DNA from: Gemmatimonadota bacterium
GTDB lineage: Bacteria; Gemmatimonadota; Gemmatimonadetes; Longimicrobiales; UBA6960
Direction: 5' to 3'
DNA length: 10,882 nt
Assembly (NCBI GenBank): GCA_019347995.1
Contig: JAHWKH010000042.1
Location: 1 to 10,882 of the forward strand
The translations under genes and the position numbers were made by a program. Within the stretch, counting starts at the first letter, position 1. Each line of letters begins with the position of its first letter. Below the pieces are notes generated by a model that saw only the letters and a list, made by a program, of their open reading frames with translations, ran no database searches and was not told the origin of the DNA. This document shows positions 1 to 7,002 of the stretch, one piece after another.

Positions 1-57
1 GGAAAGCGTGCCGTCCAGATGCTCGGAGAGCTTCTCGATGCAGCGCTCGTGCGTCAT
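1..57 (-). CDS. Anti-sigma factor, N-terminal fragment (gene runs off the window)
   Basis: Only the first 19 codons are in the window, reading MTHERCIEKLSEHLDGTLS. The pattern of an early His and Cys followed by LSEHLDGTL is typical of the start of zinc-binding anti-sigma domains (zf-HC2 type), which hold their cognate ECF sigma factor inactive at the membrane or in the cytoplasm. The ATG overlaps the TGA stop of the sigma factor gene (ATGA), so the two are almost certainly co-transcribed and translationally coupled, the usual arrangement for such a pair. The rest of the zinc site, any membrane segment and the sensory part lie beyond the left edge. The identification rests on this short motif plus context; a different small partner protein cannot be ruled out. 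Confidence 0.68.
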   Translation of the reverse strand, partial: MTHERCIEKLSEHLDGTLS

Positions 58-605
58 GGCCTCGCCTCGGTCTCCGTGGCGGCCCTCCCGCCCAGCCGCT
101 CCCGGAGAAGCGAGCGCGCGCGGTGGAGCTGCGACTTGGAGGTGCCTATGCTGATGCCCATCAATCCCGCGATCTCCTCGTGGGGATAGCCTTCCACGTC
201 GTAGAGGACGAACACCCGCCGGGCCCGCTCCGGCAGCCGCTCCATGGCCCGCTCCAGGTCCACCTCCAGCCCCGGACGCGCGCCGCGGGCGGGAGCCACC
301 TCGAGGATCCCTTCGGGACCCACGCGCTTCGACTCGCGCCGGCGGCGGGTCTCGCGGCGCGAGAGGATCCAGTTCACCGCCAGACGGTGGAGCCAGCTGC
401 CGAAGGCCGCGTCGCCGCGAAACGTCGGCAGCTTCTCCCATGCCCGGATGAAGACCTCCTGCGTCAGGTCGTCCGCCGTCTCCTCCCCCTCCATCCTGCG
501 GGCGAGAGAGTGGATGCGGGCGACGTGCTCGCGGTACAGGCGCTCGAAGGCGGCGTGGTCGCCGGCCGCGGCGAGGGCCGCGTCGGGCTCTGCCGCGCCC
601 GCCAC
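54..605 (-). CDS. ECF-type RNA polymerase sigma factor
   Basis: This is a sigma-70 family factor of the extracytoplasmic-function group (183 residues from the GTG at 605), which directs RNA polymerase to a small regulon. Region 2 covers about residues 18-85: the AFERLYREHV segment, the DDLTQEVFIRAW core that contacts polymerase and the -10 element, and a Trp-rich FGSWLHRLAVNWI stretch. Region 4 covers about residues 122-176: MERLPERARRVFVLYDVEGY followed by the helix-turn-helix HEEIAGLMGISIGTSKSQL that reads the -35 element. Regions 1 and 3 are missing, as expected for ECF factors. The start is uncertain. GTG at 605 has no Shine-Dalgarno, whereas an in-frame CTG at 629 sits 6 bases after GGGGAG (636-641) and would add 8 residues. 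It is followed by the overlapping anti-sigma gene. Confidence 0.93.
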   Translation of the reverse strand: MAGAAEPDAALAAAGDHAAFERLYREHVARIHSLARRMEGEETADDLTQEVFIRAWEKLPTFRGDAAFGSWLHRLAVNWILSRRETRRRRESKRVGPEGILEVAPARGARPGLEVDLERAMERLPERARRVFVLYDVEGYPHEEIAGLMGISIGTSKSQLHRARSLLRERLGGRAATETEARP

Positions 606-816
606 CGGAGGCGGGGTGGAAATGGTCAGCGCTCGCTCCCCATGGGATGGACGGCGGCCCCCCCGGTCCCTCCGGCGGCTTCCGGCGATCCGTCCGACTC
701 CTTGGACAGGGGCGGCCCCCTCCGGGTTGGAACGCAGGCCCGGAGACCTTGCCCCTGCGCGACCTCCTGGCCACGATTCTGCGTCCCTCTCCGCTCCCCC
801 CGTCCCGACGGCAGGC
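606..816. other. Divergent intergenic region between sigma factor and membrane protein cluster
   Basis: This stretch of about 190-210 bases separates two divergent transcription units and should hold both promoters. I see no convincing -35/-10 pair on either strand. On the minus strand there is a GGGGAG ribosome-binding-like motif at 636-641 and a five-codon reading frame from ATG at 643 to TGA at 626, overlapping the possible CTG start of the sigma gene. On the plus strand AGGGG (708-712) and CCCCT (717-721) form a small inverted repeat. Nothing else stands out. Confidence 0.45.
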
Positions 817-1152
817 ATGCAGATCCTCCCGGTGGACCTCACCGCGATCGTGGCGGTCATCATGGGCGTGTCCGTCATCCTCATCCCGGTCATGGGCATC
901 ACGGCGCGCTTCGCCCTCAAGCCGTTCGTGGAGTCGCTGGGACACTTCTTCCAGGGCAGGAACGTCGAGGAAGGCGTGAAGATCCTGGAACGACGCATGA
1001 GCCTCCTGGAGCAGCAGATCGAGTCCATGGACGGCACGCTGCGTCGGCTCGCCGAGGTGTCGGAGTTCAACGACGAGCTCCATGCCACCCGCTCCGCCGA
1101 CCGCCTCACGGAGGGCGCGCGCCCCGGCCCCACGTCGGCCGGGTCGCGCTGA
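817..1152 (+). CDS. Small membrane-anchored coiled-coil protein of unknown function
   Basis: I do not recognise this 111-residue protein as a named family. One hydrophobic helix at about residues 8-30 (LTAIVAVIMGVSVILIPVMG) looks like an N-terminal membrane anchor with a helix-breaking Pro at 24. It is followed by a short amphipathic part (ARFALKPFVESLGHFF) and a heptad-like charged stretch at about 48-85 (KILERRMSLLEQQIESMDG and onward) that probably forms a coiled coil facing the cytoplasm. The tail is rich in Gly, Pro, Arg and Ser and likely disordered. The ATG at 817 is chosen because the hydrophobic helix begins just after it; the ribosome binding site is weak. The stop lies 2 bases before the GDPD start, so it heads the GDPD-GlpD cluster and may anchor or scaffold those enzymes, which is inference only. 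Confidence 0.72.
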   Translation: MQILPVDLTAIVAVIMGVSVILIPVMGITARFALKPFVESLGHFFQGRNVEEGVKILERRMSLLEQQIESMDGTLRRLAEVSEFNDELHATRSADRLTEGARPGPTSAGSR

Positions 1153-1154
1153 CG

Positions 1155-1895
1155 GTGGAACGATCCGCCGCCGAGATCATCGCCCACCGCGGGTATTCCG
1201 CCCGGGCGCCCGAGAACACCCTGGCGGCGGTGGAGCTCGCCATCGAGGTCGGGGCCGACGCCGTGGAGTGGGACGTGCACGTAGCGGCCTGCGGCACGCC
1301 GGTGCTCTTCCACGACGTGAGCCTCGGACGGACCAGCAACGGCGCCGGCACCGTGCGCCGCCGCACCCTGGGCCAGCTCCAGGCGCTCGACGCCGGCTCC
1401 TGGTTCTCGGCCGAGTTCGCGGGCGAGAAGATCCCGTCCCTCGCCCAGGCGCTGGAGACGGCGAAGGGTCGGGTGCGGCGCATGTACGTCGAGGTGAAGG
1501 GTTACCGCGAGCTGGAGGACCTGGACCGCATGGTGTCCATCGTGCGCCAGGCGAACGCCATGGCCGACACCGTCTTCATCTCCCTGGACTGGGGCATCCT
1601 CGATCGCATCCGGGGGCAGGAGCCGTCGGTGGCCCTGGGCTTCATCGTGGACGACGAGGCGCGCTTCGAGGAGGCCGTACAGAGGGTCCTCGACGACGGC
1701 GACGCCTTCGTGGACGCCAGCCACCGGCTCCTCCTGGCACGGCCCGAGCTCGCCACCGGAGCGCGGCAGCGCGGCGTGGAGCTGGGTGCCTGGACGGTGG
1801 ACGACCCCGACGAGGCGACGGCCCTCCTCGAGCTGGGGGTGACGGGGTTCACCACCAACGACGTGGAGCGGCTCCTGACGTGGCGCACGGGGTGA
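1155..1895 (+). CDS. Glycerophosphodiester phosphodiesterase (GDPD family)
   Basis: This 246-residue enzyme hydrolyses glycerophosphodiesters (deacylated phospholipids) to glycerol-3-phosphate plus an alcohol, on a TIM-barrel fold with a divalent metal. The family signature is complete: IIAHRGYSARAPENT with His11-Arg12 and Glu20, the metal-binding pair Glu38 and Asp40 in VEWDVHV, the catalytic His53 in LFHDVSLGRTSNGAGT, Glu113/Lys115 in YVEVKG, and the late strand AWTVDD followed by GVTGFTTNDVERLL. In place of the common TDRP at the barrel end it has TNDV. There is no signal peptide, so it should act in the cytoplasm. The GTG at 1155, 2 bases after the upstream stop, is chosen because it leaves only seven residues before the first barrel strand. 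It overlaps glpD by GTGA, which supplies its product directly to the next enzyme. Confidence 0.93.
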   Translation: MERSAAEIIAHRGYSARAPENTLAAVELAIEVGADAVEWDVHVAACGTPVLFHDVSLGRTSNGAGTVRRRTLGQLQALDAGSWFSAEFAGEKIPSLAQALETAKGRVRRMYVEVKGYRELEDLDRMVSIVRQANAMADTVFISLDWGILDRIRGQEPSVALGFIVDDEARFEEAVQRVLDDGDAFVDASHRLLLARPELATGARQRGVELGAWTVDDPDEATALLELGVTGFTTNDVERLLTWRTG

Positions 1896-3541
1896 GCCCA
1901 CACCCCTTCTCCCCCGAGGGCCGGCGCGGGGCGCTGGAGGCGCTGGGCAGCGACAGGCTCGACGTGCTGGTGGTGGGCGGCGGGATCACGGGGGCCGGTG
2001 TCGCCCGCGACGCCACGCTGCGGGGGTGGTCCGTGGGCCTTGTCGAGAAGGAGGACTTCGGATTCGGCACCTCCGGCCGGTCCTCCAAGATCGTGCACGG
2101 CGGCGTGCGCTACCTGGAGTACGGCCAGGTCTTCCTCGTGCGCGAGTCGGCCCGGGAGCGGAAGGTGCTCAAGCGCATCGCGCCGCACCTGGTCCATCCC
2201 ATTCCGTTCCTGTATCCCGTCTTCGGCTCCGATTCCCTGTGGATGATCCGGGCGGGCCTGGCGCTCTTCGACGTCCTGGCGCAGAGCACGCCGGAGGAGC
2301 GGCGGCGGCCCCTGTCCCCCGAGGAGGTCCGCGAGCGCCTGCCCGGCCTGCGCGACCCCCTCAAGGGCGGCGTCCTCTACCTGGAGTACATCACCGACGA
2401 CGCGCGCCTCACCATGGAGAACGCCCTCTCCGCCGCCGAGCACGGCGCCCGCGTCGCCAACCACGCCCGGGTGAGTGGCCTTCTGCGCGAAGATGGGCGG
2501 GTGGTGGGAGCGGAGGTGGAGGACACCCTCACGGGCGAGCGCATCGAGGCCCGCGCCCGCCTCGTGGTGAACGCCACCGGCGCCTGGGCCCCGCAGGTCA
2601 TGGAATCCGCCGACGTTCCGGTTCCGAGGCGGCTGCGGCCCAGCAAGGGCATCCATCTGTTGCTGGACGCCGATCGTCTGCCCATCCACGGAGCCGCGTT
2701 CCTCAAGGCGTCGAACGGCCGCAGGGGGCTGGCCATGCGGCGCCTGGACCACGTGTACGTGGGCACCAGCGACGACGACTACCCCGGCTCGCTGGACGAG
2801 CCCCGGGCCACCCGCGCCGAGGTGGTGGAGCTGCTCGCCATGGTCCAGGACTGCTTTCCAGGGGCCGGGCTGGGGCTCGACGACGTGCGGGCCACCTGGG
2901 CGGGGGTGCGGCCGCTGATCCACCAGGAGGGTAAGACGACCCGGGACACGTCGCGCGCAGACGAGGTCTGGACCGGCACGCCGGGCCTGGTCACGGTGGC
3001 CGGAGGCAAGCTGACGACCTACCGGCCCATGGCACACCGGGTGCTGGAGGCCGCGGAGAAGGCGCTGGGGCGGGCCCCGGGGCCGGATCGCACGGCCGAG
3101 GTGCCTCTGCCCGGCGCCGCCGGCGAGGGCGACGCTCCGGAGCCCGAGCGGCTCCGGGCCGGGCGCAGGGATCGCCTGGTCGAACGGGGCGTGGCCCCCG
3201 AGGTCGTGGAACGGCTCACGTGGCTCTACGGCCGCCAACTGGAGGCTCTGCTGTCCCTCGCCGACGACGATCCCTCGTGGCTGGAGCCCCTCGCGCCGGG
3301 CGTGCCGGCGCTGAGGGGCGAGGCACGGATGGCGGCCGAGCGGGAGATGGCGGGGACGCTCACGGATTTCATGGACCGGCGGGCGGCGCTGCTGCTCTTC
3401 GCGCCCGGGCACGGCCTGGCCGGCGCCGCACCCGCGGCCGGGATCCTGGGCGACGTGCTGGGCTGGGACGCCGAGCGGCGGCGGCGGGAGATCGCGGACT
3501 ACCATGCCTTCGCCGCAGGCCACGGGGTGCCTGCGGAGTAG
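1892..3541 (+). CDS. glpD: Aerobic glycerol-3-phosphate dehydrogenase (FAD-dependent)
   Basis: This 549-residue flavoenzyme oxidises sn-glycerol-3-phosphate to dihydroxyacetone phosphate and passes electrons to the quinone pool at the inner membrane face. The FAD-binding Rossmann motif is LDVLVVGGGITGAGVARDA (Gly29-Gly31, Gly34, Gly36). The GlpD signature GFGTSGRSSKIVHGGVRYLE follows, then the flavin-domain end motif GLVTVAGGKLTTYRPMA. About 130 C-terminal residues match the helical DAO_C cap domain. The length agrees with the family (roughly 500-560). The GTG at 1892 overlaps the GDPD stop as GTGA. An in-frame GTG at 1880 is an alternative, and neither has a good Shine-Dalgarno, so translation is probably coupled to GDPD. 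It ends 9 bases from the convergent acyl-CoA ligase. An anaerobic GlpA-type subunit is less likely, since no GlpB/GlpC neighbours are seen here. Confidence 0.95.
   Translation: MSPHPFSPEGRRGALEALGSDRLDVLVVGGGITGAGVARDATLRGWSVGLVEKEDFGFGTSGRSSKIVHGGVRYLEYGQVFLVRESARERKVLKRIAPHLVHPIPFLYPVFGSDSLWMIRAGLALFDVLAQSTPEERRRPLSPEEVRERLPGLRDPLKGGVLYLEYITDDARLTMENALSAAEHGARVANHARVSGLLREDGRVVGAEVEDTLTGERIEARARLVVNATGAWAPQVMESADVPVPRRLRPSKGIHLLLDADRLPIHGAAFLKASNGRRGLAMRRLDHVYVGTSDDDYPGSLDEPRATRAEVVELLAMVQDCFPGAGLGLDDVRATWAGVRPLIHQEGKTTRDTSRADEVWTGTPGLVTVAGGKLTTYRPMAHRVLEAAEKALGRAPGPDRTAEVPLPGAAGEGDAPEPERLRAGRRDRLVERGVAPEVVERLTWLYGRQLEALLSLADDDPSWLEPLAPGVPALRGEARMAAEREMAGTLTDFMDRRAALLLFAPGHGLAGAAPAAGILGDVLGWDAERRRREIADYHAFAAGHGVPAE
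3513..3536. terminator. Candidate hairpin at the glpD / acyl-CoA ligase convergent junction
   Basis: CCGCAGGC (3513-3520) and GCCTGCGG (3529-3536) are perfect 8-base inverted repeats with an 8-base loop, lying inside the last codons of glpD. The gap to the opposite gene is only 9 bases, so any terminator must overlap coding sequence. There is no T-run on either side, so if it acts it is not a classical intrinsic terminator; it could slow polymerase or protect the mRNA end. It may also be chance in GC-rich DNA. Confidence 0.35.
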
Positions 3542-3550
3542 CGGGCAGGC

Positions 3551-5158
3551 TCAGCCGCCGGTCCCGTCCCGCTCCACCTCCCGCGCCAGGCGGTCCCGCA
3601 GCGCCTTCTTGTCGAACTTGCCGGTGGCCGTGCGCGGGATCGCGTCCACGACCAGCACCCGGTCCGGCAGCCACCAGTCTGGAACCTGCCCCCGCAGTGG
3701 CTCCAGGAGCGCCATCGGGACGGCCGGCGCTCCCCCGCGCGGGACCACGCACGCCCAGGGTCGCTCGCCCCACCGCGGATGGGGCACGGCGACCACGGCG
3801 GCTTCGGCCACGCCCGGCTGGTCCATGAGGGCGTTCTCCAGCTGCACGGACGCGATCCATTCGCCACCGCTCCGGATCAGGTCCTTGGAGCGGTCCACCA
3901 GCCTCACGTAGCCGTCGGCGTCCACGGTCGCGACGTCACCGGTGGGGAGCCACCCGTCGCGCAGCGGTGAGACGGTCTCTCCGAAGTAGCCGGCCGTGAC
4001 CCAGGGACCCCGCACCTCCAGCTCCCCCGGGGTGACCCCGTCGCGGGGGACCTCGCGGCGGGACGCGTCCATGATGCGCGCCTCGACCAGGGGGAGCGGC
4101 GTGCCCTGGGCGGTGCGCACGGAGCGGAGCCGCTCGTCCGGCCATCCTTCCATGCGCCCCCGGGGGTGGCTGGCCATCCCCACCGGGCTCAGCTCGGTCA
4201 TCCCCCACCCCGTCACCACCTCCACGCCGATCTCCTCGCGCCAGGCGTCCACCAGCCCGGACGGCGTGGGCGCGCCGCCGCTGTGGATGCGCCGCAGGCG
4301 CTCCGGACGCGGCCCCCCGGCCCGCAGCGCCGCCAGGACGTCGAGCCAGACCGTGGGCACGCCCGCCGCGAAGGTGACCCCCTCGTCGGCGAGGAGCCGG
4401 GCCACGTGGGACGTCGACGGACGCGGTCCGGGAAGGACCAGCGTGGCGCCCGTCATGGCCGCCGCGAAGGGAAGGCCCCACGCGTTCGCGTGGAACATGG
4501 GCACGGCGGGCAGGATCGTGGCGGCTTCGCCCAGGCCGAACGCGTCGGGGAGGCAGATGCCCATCGTATGGAGGACCAGCGCCCGGTGGGAATAGAGCAC
4601 GCCCCTGGGCTCCCCCGTGGTGCCCGACGTGTAGCAGAGCGCCGCCGCCCGCTCCTCGTCGTCGCCGGGGCCTCCGTCGAATGCGGGGGCCGTCGCCAGC
4701 AGCGTCTCGTACGCCTCCCATCCCGGCGGAGCCGCTCCGGCCAGCACCACGAAGCGCTCGACGTCCGGCAGTCGGTCGCGAACGGCGTCGACGGCCTCGA
4801 CCTGGTCCGGATCGGCGAAGATCACGCGGTCGCCGGCGTGGCGGAGCAGCCGGACCACCTGCTCCGGCGAAAGCCGGACGTTCACGGTGTGGAGGATCGC
4901 CCCCGCCGCCGGCACGCCGAAGTACAGCTCGAGGTGACGGTGCGTGTTCCACGCCAGCGAAGCGACGCGATCTCCCTGGACCACGCCCAGCGCCGCCATC
5001 GCCCCCCCGACCCGCTCGGCCCTTTCCAGCACCTCCCGCCAGGGGAGAGCCATCCGCGCCCCGCCTTCCCACGCGGTGACGACCTCCTTTTCCCCGAACC
5101 ACGTCGCGGCCCGCTGGAGGAGGCGATCCAGCATCAGCGGCCGGTCCATCATCGTCAC
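3551..5158 (-). CDS. AlkK-like medium/long-chain fatty acyl-CoA ligase (AMP-binding)
   Basis: This 535-residue adenylate-forming enzyme activates fatty acids to acyl-CoA with ATP. The N-terminal run DRVASLAWNTHRHLELYFGV and LHTVNVRLSPEQ resembles AlkK-type medium-chain ligases, as does MFHANAWGLPFAA. Motifs in order are the P-loop YTSGTTGEPRG (residues 176-186), GWGMTE (317-322), DGWLPTGDV with Asp408 binding the ribose, the hinge DRSKDLIRSGGEWI, and the catalytic Lys514 in ATGKFDKK. The P-loop Lys usual in TSGTTGxPKG is Arg185 here, a conservative change. It overlaps the upstream kinase by GTGA. An ATG at 5152 is an equally good start, because the strong GGAGGAGGGG at 5161-5170 serves both. 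Exact chain length is not readable from sequence. Products would enter beta-oxidation or lipid synthesis. Confidence 0.92.
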   Translation of the reverse strand: MTMMDRPLMLDRLLQRAATWFGEKEVVTAWEGGARMALPWREVLERAERVGGAMAALGVVQGDRVASLAWNTHRHLELYFGVPAAGAILHTVNVRLSPEQVVRLLRHAGDRVIFADPDQVEAVDAVRDRLPDVERFVVLAGAAPPGWEAYETLLATAPAFDGGPGDDEERAAALCYTSGTTGEPRGVLYSHRALVLHTMGICLPDAFGLGEAATILPAVPMFHANAWGLPFAAAMTGATLVLPGPRPSTSHVARLLADEGVTFAAGVPTVWLDVLAALRAGGPRPERLRRIHSGGAPTPSGLVDAWREEIGVEVVTGWGMTELSPVGMASHPRGRMEGWPDERLRSVRTAQGTPLPLVEARIMDASRREVPRDGVTPGELEVRGPWVTAGYFGETVSPLRDGWLPTGDVATVDADGYVRLVDRSKDLIRSGGEWIASVQLENALMDQPGVAEAAVVAVPHPRWGERPWACVVPRGGAPAVPMALLEPLRGQVPDWWLPDRVLVVDAIPRTATGKFDKKALRDRLAREVERDGTGG

Positions 5159-7002
5159 GTCCCCTCCTCCGAGCCGGCGACGGCCGACGTGCCCGCGGAC
5201 GCCTCCGTCTCCCGGTCGGCGATCGCGAGCGAGAAGAAGAACGTGCTCCCACGTCCAAGCTCGCTCTCGACCCGCAGCTCCCCGCCGTGCGACTCCACGA
5301 TTCCCCGGGCGATGGCCAGGCCGAGTCCCGCCCCGCGCCGGCCCGCCCGGCGCTGCTGCCAGAAGCGATCGAAGAGGCGCTCCAGGCTCTCGGGCGGAAT
5401 GCCCTCTCCCGTGTCCTCCACCGACAGCAGGACCCCGTCCGGGCCGTCGGCGTCGGCCCGCACCGTCACCCGGCCACCCGGTGGCGTGAACTTCAGGGCG
5501 TTGCCCACCAGGTTGGCCAGCGCCTGGAGGATCCTCTCGCGATCGGCCTTCACCGGCGGCAGGTCCTCCCTCGCTCCATCCACCAGCTCGATGCCCGCCT
5601 CGCGGGCGAGGATCCGATGCTGGTCCAGGGTCTCCCGCACCAGAGCCACCGGATCCTCCGCGGCCGCGGCGAGGGCGAGACCGCCGCCGTCGATGCGGGT
5701 GACGTCCAGGAGGTCCTCGATGAGGCGGCTCATGCGAACGGCCGTGCGTCGGATGATGTCGAGCTGCTCGCGGCGCGAGGCCTCCGGCAGGTCGAGCTCC
5801 GCCAGCAGCTCGGCCGCCGCACCCACCGTCCCGACGGGGTTGCGAAGATCGTGGGAGACCACCCCCAGCACCTCGTCGCGTGCGGCGATGGCCCGGTGCA
5901 GCGCGTCCTCGGCGGCCCGGATCTCGGTCATGTCCGTGAACGTCACGACGGCGCCCTTCACCTCGCGGCCGTCGGTCATGGGACGAACGTGCCAGCGGGC
6001 GGGGAACGTGCGGCCGTCCATGCGGGTCATCCGGTCGTCACGAGCCTCGTCCCTCCGGCCGCTCGCCAACGCCTGCAGCAGCGGACACGCCTCGCGCTCG
6101 TGGTCCGCCGCCGGGCCGTGGAGCAGCTCGTGGACGTCCAGCCCCTGCGCGTGCTTGCGGCTGCACTCCAGCAGCTCGGCGCCCGCCCGGTTGAGCACCG
6201 TCACCCTGCCGTCGAGGTCCACCCCGAGCACGCCGTCTCCGGTGGCCTCCAGGATGGCATCGACCTGTCGGCGCGCCCGGACGGCGTCGCGCCGGCGACG
6301 CTCCGCAGCGTCCGCGAGGCTGCGCAGGCGGCGAGCCACCATGGCCAGGGCGATCGTTCCCCCGAGGGCAAGGAGGACGAGGAACCCGGTGAGGACCGCC
6401 TGGAAGGCTCGCGCCCGCTCCATGCGCCGGCGGCCGGCGCGCACCTCGGCGGCCAGGGCGCCTTCGAGATCCCGGGCCGCGGCCAGGACGTCGTCGAAGC
6501 GCTGGCGCTCGGGAGCCAGGTCCTCCAGGTACGCGTCCCGCCCGGCCCCGCCGGAGAGGACGCCCTGGTGGATCACGTGCCAGCGCGTGGAGTTGGTGTA
6601 GAGGGCGGCCAGGCGCTCGCGCACATCCAGGTCCATGCCGTCGGCCAGGACGCGCAGCCTCTCGTAGAGCACCTCCTCCGCCGCCATGCCTTCTTCGTAC
6701 CTCTGGCGAAAGCCCTCGTCACCGGTGAGGAGGAACGATTGGAAGCGATACATCTGGCGCGCCAGGAGGAGCGTCAGGTCCGAACCGATCTCCCGGCCCG
6801 GCTCCAGGACCTCGGCGATCTCCCTCTCGACCTCGTTCACCAGGCGCCCCACGAAGACGGGCACGACGGCCAGAGCCACGAGGGTGAGGGCCAGGAAGGC
6901 CAGCGGACCGATGCCCGACTCGCTGGCGGGCGCCCCACCGCCAGGACCGCGCGGAGCGCGCCCGCGGCCGGACTCGGACGCGTGTCCCCTGGGAGACGTC
7001 AC
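5155..7002 (-). CDS. CHASE3-PAS sensor histidine kinase
   Basis: This 615-residue two-pass membrane kinase has transmembrane helices at about residues 31-52 and 200-223, enclosing an extracytoplasmic helical sensor. The stretch FQSFLLTGDEGFRQRYEEG (about 87-105) with a later conserved Trp141 matches the CHASE3 pattern. A PAS domain follows at about 246-360 (AILEATGDGVLGVDLDGRV ... VVTFTDMTE). The HisKA domain carries the phospho-acceptor His384 in VVSHDLRNP. The ATPase domain has the N box NLVGNALKF (Asn497, Asn501), G1 DTGEGI (530-535) and G2 GAGLGLAI (557-564). The GTG at 7002 is chosen because AAGGA at 7012-7016 lies 9 bases upstream and the first helix follows. No response regulator is in the window, so its partner is unknown. 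It overlaps the downstream acyl-CoA ligase, suggesting a shared transcript. Confidence 0.93.
   Translation of the reverse strand: MTSPRGHASESGRGRAPRGPGGGAPASESGIGPLAFLALTLVALAVVPVFVGRLVNEVEREIAEVLEPGREIGSDLTLLLARQMYRFQSFLLTGDEGFRQRYEEGMAAEEVLYERLRVLADGMDLDVRERLAALYTNSTRWHVIHQGVLSGGAGRDAYLEDLAPERQRFDDVLAAARDLEGALAAEVRAGRRRMERARAFQAVLTGFLVLLALGGTIALAMVARRLRSLADAAERRRRDAVRARRQVDAILEATGDGVLGVDLDGRVTVLNRAGAELLECSRKHAQGLDVHELLHGPAADHEREACPLLQALASGRRDEARDDRMTRMDGRTFPARWHVRPMTDGREVKGAVVTFTDMTEIRAAEDALHRAIAARDEVLGVVSHDLRNPVGTVGAAAELLAELDLPEASRREQLDIIRRTAVRMSRLIEDLLDVTRIDGGGLALAAAAEDPVALVRETLDQHRILAREAGIELVDGAREDLPPVKADRERILQALANLVGNALKFTPPGGRVTVRADADGPDGVLLSVEDTGEGIPPESLERLFDRFWQQRRAGRRGAGLGLAIARGIVESHGGELRVESELGRGSTFFFSLAIADRETEASAGTSAVAGSEEGT
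5161..5170 (-). promoter_or_regulatory. Strong ribosome binding site for the acyl-CoA ligase, inside the kinase gene
   Basis: Read on the minus strand this is GGAGGAGGGG, the best Shine-Dalgarno in the window. It lies within the last codons of the histidine kinase gene. It is 8 bases before ATG 5152 and, counting from its first GGAGG, 7 bases before GTG 5158, so it does not decide between the two starts. Its strength suggests the ligase is made in larger amounts than the kinase. Confidence 0.7.

Noticed and set aside
729..752. GGAAC at 729-733 followed by TTGC as an ECF or sigma-54 promoter for the membrane protein cluster
   Set aside because: No CGTC-like -10 at the 16-17 base spacing expected for ECF promoters, and the GG to GC distance is 20 rather than the 10 bases required for sigma-54.
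54..1901. A 615-codon open frame on the minus strand extending the sigma factor far upstream across the GDPD region
   Set aside because: Only the part below about 629 has sigma-factor sequence. The rest mirrors the plus-strand GDPD gene in antisense, is rich in Arg, Gly, Pro and His, and is a side effect of high GC.
1502..3523. A 673-codon open frame antisense to GDPD and glpD
   Set aside because: No recognisable domains and low-complexity composition; both genes on the opposite strand have complete catalytic signatures.
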